From contig BCIK01000015.1 of assembly GCA_039545295.1 (NCBI GenBank), positions 434,001 to 498,000 of the forward strand: a DNA stretch of 64,000 nucleotides, written 5' to 3'. Source of the stretch: Udeniomyces pyricola. Its lineage: Eukaryota; Basidiomycota; Tremellomycetes; Cystofilobasidiales; Mrakiaceae. The stretch's first letter is position 1. The number at the start of each line of letters is the position of its first letter. Below are positions 42,401 through 52,620 of the stretch, in pieces. The position numbers and the translations under genes were made by a program. The notes beneath the pieces were generated by a model that saw only the letters and a list, made by a program, of their open reading frames with translations, was not told the DNA's origin and ran no database searches.

Positions 42401-43286
42401 CTCGGCCAAAACCACCTCTGCCTCTGCCTCTTCTCTCCCTACTGCCGCCACCACCACCTCCGCGACTTCTGCCATACCTTCCACCAAGACCTCGCACAAG
42501 CTCGCCGAGCAAAAACGTCGGGATTCGTTAAAGGCAGGGTTCGATGACCTTCGGTTACTCCTCCCTCCGATCTCGATCTCGTCCATCGACCCCGATACGG
42601 GTTTACCTATCCCGGGCGCGCTCAAGCCGAGGTTACCGAGTCGATCGCCACTCGTGCCGGATGATAATCCGAATCGAGGGGTGAGTAAAGTTGCGTTGTT
42701 GAGGTGTAGTAATGAGCGACTCAAGGTGTTGGAAGGGAGGGTCGAGAGGAGGGATTGGTGTTTGGAGAAGTTGAGAGAGGAGGTGAGGAAGTTGAGGGCT
42801 TCGGTTGGGTTGGAGAGTGGCGGTGGAGGAGGAGAAGGAAGAGGGGACAGGGAAGGGGGAGGAGAAGGAGAAGGGGGAGAAGGGAACGAAGGGGAAGAAT
42901 GGCTGTGGGGTGATGTCGATGAGTGTGAGAAGGAAGATGAAGATGGGGGAGAAGATGGAGAGGGTATGGATGGGGAAGGGGAAGGAGATGATGAGGAATC
43001 AGGAGGGCAAGGAAGGGAAGAAGAGATGATTCCTCCGCCAGCGCCGCCACCGTCGGCGTCATCGTCGTCGATCAAGAAGTCGTCAAGCGGTAATTCGACG
43101 CGGAAACGGTCATCTACGACGACAACGATAGCTCCGGCGGGAGGGGGAGGGCAGCGGACGAGGAATGGTGCGAATAGTACGGCAGGGACGACATCAGCGA
43201 TGGGTAGGAAGAAGACGTCGTCGGCAGCGGTTGGTGGGGAGGCCGGGGAGGAAGATACGGGAGAAGGAGACATGGATGAATCGTAG
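39443..43286 (+). CDS. bHLH transcription factor, NUC-1/PHO4-like
   Basis: Exons 39443-40310, 40404-40573, 40665-40970, 41065-42241 and 42367-43286 close to 3,441 nt, 1,146 residues. The start could also be ATG 39596 (MPLSEF). The C-terminal bHLH begins KTSHKLAEQKRRDSLKAGF at about 881-899: His884, Glu888 and Arg892 are the residues that read CACGTG E-boxes. Helix 1 (DLRLLLPP) and helix 2 (VSKVALLRCSNERLKVLE) are joined by a long Pro-rich loop, and a coiled segment follows. N-terminal marks are LLLTPLISPAMS and ADFFSPLTSPALGP, motifs I recall from phosphate-type fungal bHLH factors. Gln tracts and an acidic tail could be activation regions. The targets are not known. Confidence 0.85.
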
Positions 43287-44135
43287 ACGAGACGTTTGAC
43301 GATGGATTCGTGTTGTTACTGTCTCTTTATTTCTTTCTTTTCACTTCTTGTTCTTCTTTTGTCGCTTGAGGGGTTTAGAAGGGAGAGGGGGGAGAGGGGG
43401 GAGAAGGGGTAGGGACATGGAGATCTGCCAGTGTTTAGACAAAATGTACAAGATTGATCCTAATTGATCCATCTCAATTATAGTACTTCCCTTCATTCTC
43501 TTTATTATCATTGCATTTTCTTTATTTTTCTTCTTGAGTGGTTACCTCCCTCTCATTTCGTATCTTTGTCCTATCCTCTCTTTACTCAATCTTTCACTTT
43601 ATCTTTTCTTCTTCTTTTGGCCCTTTCGAATATGTTTTTTTTTTATCTTTGTTTTCATTGCATGCAGTCATTAATCGCGGCTGACCGCAGGAATACTCGT
43701 GCGCGCGCTATAGATACATCCTGGCGCCATCTACCAGCTCCTGTATTTTACGTTCTTGTTTTCGGAAAGGAGGAGGACTGATTGGTTGACCTGATGATGA
43801 TGGAGTATAGTCTGATATCTGCAGTGTTGGTGGCTAAAAGATATGTGGCGTAATATATAGCTAAATTGTTTACGTTGGTTACGTGACATGAACAATATGA
43901 TCAATCTGATGGACGACCGACTGTGGATGAATATCGACTATATTCATATATTCATATATTAATATATGAATGCCATCGGACCGGACCGGATGACGGAGCG
44001 TAAGCGCCGCGTTCATGATGAGGGTGGTGTCTGCGCCCAAGCCATCTTCTCCCATCAATCAGCATTCAATCCGTCATCGCACTCTTGTCCTCGCCTAGGC
44101 CAACAGCCCACTCCTACTAGCCCACATCTTCTCCC
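43287..44135. promoter_or_regulatory. Intergenic region with a perfect palindrome
   Basis: About 850 bases between the bHLH stop and the CIA30 start; T-rich after the stop (43320-43640), AT-rich near 43850-43970. No gene supported. Confidence 0.4.
43950..43971. repeat. Perfect 22-bp palindrome, AT-rich
   Basis: The sequence reads identically on both strands, with a central TTAA and ATTCAT arms. It lies about 165 bases before the CIA30 start. Could be a dimer-binding site or chance in AT-rich DNA. Confidence 0.7.
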
Positions 44136-45401
44136 ATGGCATCTCAACATCGTACTAACCTCGACCGACTCTTCAACAAACTTAGATTACTCAAAAATGC
44201 CGTCGTCAAGTACCAAGGCACCGGTTCGTTTCTCCGTTTTCCCGTTGCGTTCGAAGACGTTCATCTCTCGCTCTCTCTCTCTCTTTCTCTGGCTGGGACG
44301 GTCCTTGACGTAGTGTGGTTCCATGTGATCCGACTAACTCGTTCCTGATCCCCTTTCGTTCTTCCCTCGGTTGGTCCTCACCCCCTTCTTTCCCGTTTGA
44401 CTGATGGTTCATCAACACTCGTCTCGGATCACTCCCTCCTCCCTCTCTTCTTTTTCCCCTAGCATGGAAGAACGCCAGCTACATTGACGCCCTCAAAGCG
44501 ACTCACCTAGAAGACCCAACGTCCATCTCCCTCCTCCACATCCGTACCCCAGCCGACCTCCAACAGATCGATCTCGCATGCGACTCCGATTACGGCGGAT
44601 CGTCCCATATCGAGTTTGCCATCGTCGACGACGACGCAACGTCGGGTGGGGCCGAACCGTATGCCGTCGCGAGTGGGAGGATCAGCTTGGCCGTCAGGAA
44701 GGAATTGGCAGGAAAGATTCGAGGAGGCTTGGTTGGGTTTCGAACGAGTGTACGTTCTCATGATGGATGGATATGGTGTGTTGAGGAGGTTGGGAAGGAA
44801 AAGGAGGAGATGGGGGAGAAAGAGTGGAGGACGTATTAGACGGCTTCATCGGATCGGTATCATGTCCCCCGTTGGGGGAGGCCCTTACTCAGACTGACCT
44901 AAATCCTTCCACTCTCCTATTCACTTCGACTTCATCCCCCACTTCTCCCTCCCTTCCATTCGAAACTCCCTTCTCTCTTTCTTTCCAAAAGCCCCAAGAA
45001 GCGTTCTACGGCAACCAAAAGATTGATCTTTACGAACGAACCCATCTCTCGATCATGGTCAAGCCGGGAGGCGATCCTCGGCTCTGGCCGCATTGGTTCG
45101 TCAACCTCCAACTGGAAAGCCCGTTACCGATGCAGGATATCTATACCCATCGACTGGGGATCACCGGGAGTGGGAATAAAGGAGATGGGTGGGAGGAGTG
45201 CTTGGTGAGTTCGAGAACTGGGGTTAGGAAGACGACAAGATACCCTGTCGTGTCGAACAAAGAGAGAGAGAGAGGGGAATAGACAGAGATGGAAGGGAAC
45301 ATGGGAAGTATACTTACGCGTGATAAAGAAAAGACTCAATCCATCTAGAACTCACCCTCTTACTTTCCTTGATATGTCTCTAACCTCTTCACCCGCTTTG
45401 G

Positions 45402-45437
<36 letters not shown>

Positions 45438-46407
45438 TTCCATTTGCAAACCTCGTCAACACTGAACGAGGGATCATCTGCAACCACCAACCCCCTCTAC
45501 CCCGGATCGAACTGACGAAATCCATTGGACTCTCCCTGCTCGGCGCGCCGCGTGAAGATCCGTATCGACACTCGATTGAGGAGGCCTATGCCCATCAACG
45601 CGTACCGGAAGGCGTCGAGGGCGAGTTTGAGTTGGCGATCGGTCAGATCTCAGCGGTTTATAGAGTACGTCGAGGGTTTTTCTTTCTTTTTTTTTTTCTC
45701 TTCGTTTACTTGAGTGAAGGGGGCAGAACAAGATGAAGAAGATACGGATACATATCACGATGGACATCTAACCTCGACATCATTGTAATCTCCCTCCCTT
45801 CTCCCCTTTGCCTCCTCGCTTTTTTTTTTCTCTCTCGGCTTTTCGTATTCTCTGGCTCTTTCTGCATCGCTCTTCTTCCTTTTCTTATCCTCCTCCCAAT
45901 CTACAGCATCCCCGCTTCGTCGGATTTGGCATGCCTGTCTACGACATCCCACCTACGACGGCCCACTTCTCTCGAGCTCTACCCGCTCCACCCGTTAACC
46001 CACTCTACCCGACGTTTAGCGAGTCGAATTACCGATCGTCTCGAACGCCGACGTATCAACGTGGAGACTTCCCGATCGGTCGATTGGGAGCGGCCAGACG
46101 GGATGGGAAGGGTCATCAACCTCATCAGCAGCAGCAGCAGCAGCAGCAGCGGGGTAAGGGAAAGGAGATGTTGGGTCCCTTGCCGGGTCAGAGGGAAAGC
46201 GAGGAGGTTGGAGGAGAGGGAGAGGAAAGTGGGGAAGTGAAAGAGGATGAGGATGAGAAGAGGAAAAGAAAAGCGAGGGGGTTGAAATCGGTCAAGGAGG
46301 AATTGGCGGAGGAAGAAGAGAGGAAGAGGAGGGAAAGGGAGTCAAGGTCGAATTTGGGGTTGGGTGGGAGGGAGTTGGAGAGGGCTTTGGAGGAGGAGTT
46401 GAGATGA
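44136..46407 (+). CDS. CIA30 family protein (complex I intermediate-associated 30-like)
   Basis: Exons 44136-44223, 44463-44749, 44992-45204, 45437-45664 and 45907-46407 close to 1,317 nt, 438 residues. The first 275 residues match the CIA30 domain, a jelly-roll fold: DLACDSDYGGSSHIEFAI, LVGFRTS, YERTHLSIMVKPGGD, WFVNLQLESPLPMQDIYTHR, the strand around FANLVNTERGI, and LTKSIGLSLLG. In animals and Neurospora this family helps assemble the membrane arm of complex I (NDUFAF1/CIA30). The N-terminus (NLDRLFNKLRLLKNAVVKY) is basic and short, so mitochondrial import is plausible but not proven; cytosolic CIA30 relatives exist. The C-terminal 165 residues add an unusual tail with a Gln tract and Glu/Arg-rich coil. 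Exon 1 uses a GTTCGT donor. Confidence 0.83.
45403..45433. repeat. TA dinucleotide repeat at an intron 3' end
   Basis: About 15 TA units that run directly into the acceptor TATCAG at 45436, replacing the usual pyrimidine tract of the third CIA30 intron. Confidence 0.9.
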
Positions 46408-47256
46408 AAAGGGAAGATTAATCCACCAAAGAATGGAAGAGAGAGAGAGAGAGAAATGCGGGGGGTGGGGGGGGGGGGGGAGGGGGTGTCCGACTGGAGT
46501 AGATCCAGGAAGGAACATGTGGACCGGATGACGAAACTGTTGATCCAATAAGATTTCTTGCTTCTTCGAAGAGAGAACCACAACCGGAAGGGACGAGAAG
46601 AAGAACGAAGGAAGACTAAAGCTAGCTAGCTCTAAGGAGGCTGCTAGATTAGGTTAGCGGACATCTGCATTGGTTTTTATCAGTCCTGCAAGGTCACAAC
46701 CTTTATGATCTCTGTTCTCTTCCTCTCAGGGCTGATCTGATCTTGGTCGCCTGATGAACCGAACTGAATCGAGTGGATTGTACGGACATCTGAGATCATT
46801 CGGATCCCAAATCGTCGATCCATATCGTCAAAAGCAAAACATTGCAATGTTTAGACATAAGACTACATCGTTGGACATATAGAGATATATATATACATGC
46901 ATATGTGGGTGTAGATGCCTACGTGTGTGTGTGTGTGCATAAATAAGTATGTGTGTGTATAGATGTAGATGTATGTGGATACGTATGCGTAGTTCGAACC
47001 TTCTATCTCCTCCCGACTAGACCTTGACTGATGGACCAGACTACGTCTGATGCGTTTTTTGCGGGAACGGCCGCGGGCGGCCAGCAGCAGCAGCAGTGGA
47101 AGTACTGGAGCGTCGAGAAGGAGGTGGAGGATGAGAGAAGAGGGAAATGGGAGAGTCCTTGCGCTGTAAGGATTCGATGAGGAACTGGGAGAAGAAGAAG
47201 AAGGGGAGGGAGAAGAAAGCGGGAAAGAGCAGAGGAGGTGGGCGGATCGTCCGAGG
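46408..47256. other. Convergent intergenic region
   Basis: About 850 bases between the CIA30 and helicase stops. It holds a G-run near 46461-46488 and a TG microsatellite near 46923-46938. No gene seen. An alternative longer end for the helicase could extend into 47000-47250. Confidence 0.4.
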
Positions 47257-50200
47257 TTAGTCAGGTCGGAGGGTGAGAGAGATAAGATGGAGTTCTTTTT
47301 CTTTCTGGTGTTTAGCAGAAGTAGAGGTTTTCGTTTTTCGTTTTCTCTACTTTGTTCGTATATTCGTTGGAAATAACACAGAAGGAAGCAACCAAACGAG
47401 AACGACAGCCAACAAAAGCGAAAACAAAGTCCGAAAAAAAAAAGAATCAAAAAAAAAAAAGGTAACTTACAGGAACGAGTCCTGGCCTATCTCCCTTTTG
47501 GAACTGAATCTCTTGCATCTCTTCCTTCCTTCCACTCTCATGATCTTCCTGACCTTTGATTCCCGATCGACGATGGAGGACGACGACCTTATGAGCCTTA
47601 TGACCGAGGATGGTCGCGGCGTCTCTTTCTTTGATCGTGTGAAGCTCCTTGTCCATCCATTCTTCGAGCGAATCTCGCATGAGGAGACGATAGACCGTCA
47701 CGGGTTTCGTTTGGCCCATCCGATGCGTACGGGAGATAGCTTGGTCTGAGGAGAGTGAGAGAAGGTGGAAGGGAGAGAGAAGAAGGGGGGGATGAGAAGG
47801 TAAGGGTTTGGTAAGTCAAAGAAAGAAAGATGAGGATAGGAAAGGTGAAATTTGGGGTCTGAACAGACCTTCTCGAGCGACGTTCCACCAAGGGTCGGTG
47901 ATGATCACACGGTTCGCTGTAGAAGAAAAAAAAAAGAAGAAGAAAAACACGGTGTTAGTGGGGAGAAGAGGACAAGAATCAGACTTAGAGTGTTAGGAAA
48001 ACCACATTCTGCGGGCTTTTGGACTTGACCATCTCCAGGGGGAATGACGAGTATGAGGAGGTATACCATGGAGAGATCAATGTAGTTGGACAAGGAAGGA
48101 GAGGCAAGAGATGACGAACCTGCAGTCAAGTTCAACCCTGTCGAAGGAAAACCATCAATCAGACCAATCAAGGCACAGGTGTCATGAACAGCCCATCAGA
48201 ACCGTAGACAAGCACCCGAATAAAACCAAACAAAAAGAAAGATGTGAGAGATGCGGGTTGGTTGGTTGGTTGGTTGAGGATGGAACTCACCAATCCCACC
48301 GACTTGAACGGACATCAACAGCACTCGAGCCCTTGGATCCGTCTGGAATCGCCTGAGGGTCTCGGTGCGCCGTTCGAAAGGTGTCTTGCCGTGCACTAAA
48401 AGGTCCAAAAGAAATCAGGGTTGAGAAAGTGAAAACATCGGACATCATATCAGCTTTTTTTTTCAGTACGAAAGACTTTTCTGAGGAGAGACTCCCAGGG
48501 CATGAAAAGAGATCAAGAACAAGCGAAGCAAAAAAAAAAGAGAAAAAAAAAGAAAGAAACAGAACGAAACGGAAAGGAAGGAGAGAAGGCGAAGAGAGTT
48601 GGAAACCGACTGATCAAGCAGGGAAAGCCTGCGTCCTCGAGGGTTGGACTGATGTTATCGAGGACGCTTGAGAACTGGATGACTCGCAGAGGAGCATAAG
48701 GGGCGGAAAATTGATATCAAGGATCAGTATGTGTGGTTCCCTAAAAACCGGTCAGTCGCTCAAGAAAGAAGAAGAAGAGGAAGGGTGAGAAGGGGGAAAG
48801 GGCAATGATCGAGTGGTGAAAAGAAGTGGGACAAGAGGAACAAAAGCGTACATTCGTAAAAACTGCAAACACCAATGAGCCCAATCGATCGATCGAGCCA
48901 ATATCAAGTGAATTTCTCAGTACAGCGTGTCCCCATGTGCGCTTGAAGGGGGGGGGGGGGACCGGGAGGCTGGCCACTTACTAATCGTCTTGTCGGTCCC
49001 CAAGCTCTCCTGGTCGATCTGCCTTATCAATTCCAGGATCTTGGCGGTTTTAGGATTCGAGGGACCACGGAACTGCTCGTTTGTCGGGTTCAGACAGACT
49101 GGTACGACGTGAGATCGATCCATCACGAAATTCGTAGGTTCAGTTTTAGTGAGAACCTGGTTTTTTTCAAGGTTTTTTTTTTGTTGCTTTGTCCCCAAGC
49201 GATCGAGACACGTGCAACCCTTCGAGCTTTAAAAGGTGGATGAACGAACCGATTCGAAGGGCCGAAAGTAAGGGCAAGATATTAATTGCCGTTTCCTTCT
49301 CCACTAATGTCTTTCCTGCTCGAATCTGTTCAATCGCCAGAAGAAAAAAAAACAAAAAAAAAGCGAAAGAACACAGCAAACCAAATTGGTTTAGGATGTA
49401 GACGAAGCAAACATATGTTGCGACCCAAAACCTTCCCCAAAGATCCCTTGCATTTGAAAAAAAAAGAACTAAATAAATAATAATGATAAAATGATGAGAA
49501 GGAACGAACTTGTGCGATTTCATCCAACCTTTGCAACAACACTTGAAGCTCCTCGATAAGCCTTTGGTACATTTGCTTTTGTCGGGATTCGAATCCACAC
49601 GTGACTCGTTTGATGTTGATGTCGGGTAAGCGCAAGTCGACTTCCTCGTGAGCGACCTCGGCTTTGGATCGGCGCAGCATCCATCCTTTGTTTCGAAAGA
49701 GGTCTTCGAGGATGTCAATTCGAGAGGTCGGAACGAAAGACCGGCGATCTCGAGCGAGGGATTCGACCAGGGCGTCGGTGAGGTAATTCGGAGAGATGAA
49801 TCGGGCAATAGCTTCCATATCGGTCGCATAGTTCTACACGATCAGACAGAGAAACCCACGAGCGAAGAAGAGTCAGAGAATGCGATAAGTTCCAACGTGC
49901 ATGTAACGATGGAGACGGAAATGAACGACGATGGAACGCGAGTGGTTCTTGGATTGACCTGGATCGGAGTACCGGAGAGGGTCCAGCGACGAGAGGAACG
50001 TAGCGAAAGACACGCTTGAGACATGGCCGTCTTTTTGTTCCGGATGAGTTGGGCTTCATCTAAAAGTATCGATAGCGAGTCGAGAAGGAGAAAGGGGTAG
50101 GACGTCAAATGGCGATCAGATTGGTTGCGTGGTATGACGGATGAAGGGGGCAGACCTAGAATGACGCGATACCAATCGATGTTGAAAAGGGCATCCCCGA

Positions 50201-51617
50201 GATCACGGGAGAGGTGACTGTACGTCGTAAGCTGTGAGCAACGAAGTGATGGAAGCCAGATCAAGAAGGTTCGTTAGGTTGTATGGACATGAGTGTTGCT
50301 TTCAACAGGAAGCAGAGCGCGACTGACGACGATATCAAAGTTGATCAGGTCTTCGGAAGCTGTTGAGTGCCGGGTCGCAGCAAATGGATGAAAGCTTAAC
50401 AAATGGTTACAGGGTAGGAGTCAACGCGATGAGATTGTCTCGAAGTAACTCACATCGGATCGAACCCCTCGTCTTGTGCTGGACGTGTACTCTTAGCGAG
50501 TCTGTGAACTTGGTAATCTCTGATTGCCATTGCTGTTGTACATGCAATGCATCAGTGGGCGCGTATATGCATGTAAGGATAAGGAGGGAATGTATGAAAG
50601 GCTTACATCAAGAATGTTTCTGATTCGGACAATGAGGTAGAACATCGGCTTTTAGCCGCAAGAAAGTTTGGGAACCGCCATCGTCACAACATCAGTTTCA
50701 TTTAAGTGTGCCCACTCACAAAGGTACAACGATTCTGCAAACGATTTTTCAAGATGAGTGAGTGAACGGATGGATTCATATTAGTCTCTCCAACCGACTC
50801 GAAGCTGACTAGAATCTTCGGGTTGTTGTTAGGTAACTATTATAAAGGGAAAGGGAACACTCACAGCGTGCCGCCCTTTCCCTGTGTTATCCTTCCCCTT
50901 TCACCGCGTTGACGTCCGTCGGCAATAAGAGCGAGGGCTTGGATGGTTTTTCCGAGGCCCATTTCCTGTATATAATAATAAAAAAGGCGGACCAAGATAA
51001 ATCGCAAGGGACTAGTGAGTCAGTCTTTGTGCAGCAGCGAGTACGATAGGGCCGGACGAGGCAAACAGCAGAAGAAAAGGCTGGCTGACATCGGCGAGCA
51101 AACCGCCCTTTGGTGCTACCGATCTCGCCTCTCGAAGCCTCATATATTCCAATCCTATAGCTTGATACCTAATGATAAGGGTTAAGCGTAAAGATACACG
51201 TTGTGTTGCTCAGTCGGAGCGTTCGACGGCGAAGAAACGGTTCTTTGTGGACCAAGGGAAAGACCGATCTAGTTCTGACTTTTTCAACCGAATTCCCTGG
51301 TTGAACCCCTTGATTTGACATGGATCATGCCCGACTGGATCTGCATCTCGTCCTGATGGTGACGTATGAGGTGATGGAGCCAAGGCAGACGACGATGAAG
51401 GTAGGCGTGCTTTATTAAACTGCGGGGAAGCGGTGGTGGGTGGCAACCGACTCTGCGACGAGGTTTGTGAGTCGCGAGGCGAAGCTGTAGACTGTTTGGG
51501 AAGACGATGGGTGATGAGAGTAGTGGTGAAATGAGCGCAACGCAGTGGTCGTTGGATACACGCTGTCGAGGGTCGCGTTCGAGTCAAGCAAAGGTGTAAG
51601 GAAGGGGCGGGGGACAT
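47257..51617 (-). CDS. SNF2-family helicase, RAD5/RAD16-like, RING-less
   Basis: DNA-dependent ATPase of the SNF2 superfamily. Motifs in order: YQAIGLEYM near 51160, Walker A DEMGLGKT near 50960, QWQSEITKF near 50470, INFDIVLTTYSHL, then Walker B as DEAQLIRN near 50070, SRRWTLSGTPIQ near 49980, HVVPVCLNPTNEQF, HGKTPFERRTETLRRFQ near 48350, LLMSVQVGGIGLNLTA, and motif VI REDQAISRTHRMGQTKP near 47740. RAD5, RAD16 and ULS1 carry a RING finger between the two lobes; none is visible here. There are many tiny exons. The start at 51617 and the short last exon (ELHLISLTLRPD, stop 47257) are tentative. A DNA repair or chromatin role is inferred. Confidence 0.82.
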
Positions 51618-52203
51618 GGTTAACGGTTGCTGGAGTAAGCCGTTGTCGTAGGAGGACGAGGCGAACTAGATTTCGGCCATCAGCGGTGTAGGTAAATAGG
51701 GCGTCGTCACTGTTTACTAGTAGTGCAATATTTGCAAGCTCGGTACAATCCATCGCCTCGGCAGCGTGAGGCGGCAGTCCCAAAGCAATCGTATACATCA
51801 TAAGATCAGACTAACGGAAACGAAAAAAACAAACAAACTAAACGTCGCATGATCATACCATCCTCGCTGAAGCAGACAATCCTTTAATGTCATTCCATGT
51901 ACTTCTCCGTCCGTGTTCATGCATAACGTCATAGATAATGCGCACAGAGACCAAGAAAAAGGAACAAGAATAAAGGGAGGGGAGAGAGAAAGAAAAAGAC
52001 AGAAACGAAAAGAAAACAAACATCGAGGTTTATGTCGAAGCAAAAAAAAAAAAAAAGAGATCGAAGGGAAACGAAAGGAGAGGGTTGAAATTGAGGGCCA
52101 AGAAAGGAAAGGAGATGTCTATCTTTGTTGAAGAGCCAGAGACCTTCCCGCGAAAAAAAAAAGAAAAGCGATGGCCGGTGGTGCCGGATGAGTGCGAAGG
52201 AAA

Positions 52204-52256
<53 letters not shown>

Positions 52257-52620
52257 AGGTTGGTGATTGAAAGGGTGGAGGAAAGGGATTTTTTTTGGAA
52301 TGCGGTTGAAAGCCTGGAAGGAATGAGATAGAAGGTGAACGAAGACGAGAGTCAAAAGGGATAAAATTAATCAGCTCACTAGACACGTATTGAGAAACAG
52401 AGAATGTAGAGAGATCTCGGTTCTAGAGAGACGAAGGACTCACGTTGATGGACGTTACAGAGATGAAGAGAAAGAGAGAACACACATGATGATAACAAAG
52501 AAAACACAACCTCAATGAAGAGTCAAACAAGACAAGAAAGAAAAGGGTAAAAAAATCTATGGTAGGGGGACCCAATCAAAATCCAAGCAAATCTAGAAGA
52601 ATCTTGGAGATTGTTTTAGT
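51618..52620. other. Intergenic region with long poly-G tract
   Basis: About 1 kb between the helicase start and the C1-THF synthase stop. A frame at 51650-51801 could be an extra 5' exon of the helicase (MMYTIALGLPPHAAEAMDC). Otherwise A/G-rich on the plus strand, without a supported gene. Confidence 0.4.
52207..52255 (+). repeat. 49-nt uninterrupted poly-G tract
   Basis: Forty-nine consecutive G, the longest homopolymer in the window, preceded by AAAGGA. It could form G-quadruplexes; its exact length may be unreliable. Confidence 0.9.

Noticed and set aside
42329..43273. 314-residue minus-strand frame opposite the bHLH exon
   Set aside because: Low-complexity Pro/Ser shadow of the Gly/Glu-rich bHLH tail, whose basic region and helices are clear on the plus strand.
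46990..47110. Alternative helicase C-terminus with a CTG repeat
   Set aside because: An earlier acceptor at 47305 gives a phase-correct short ending; the CTG stretch stays open in several frames through low complexity.
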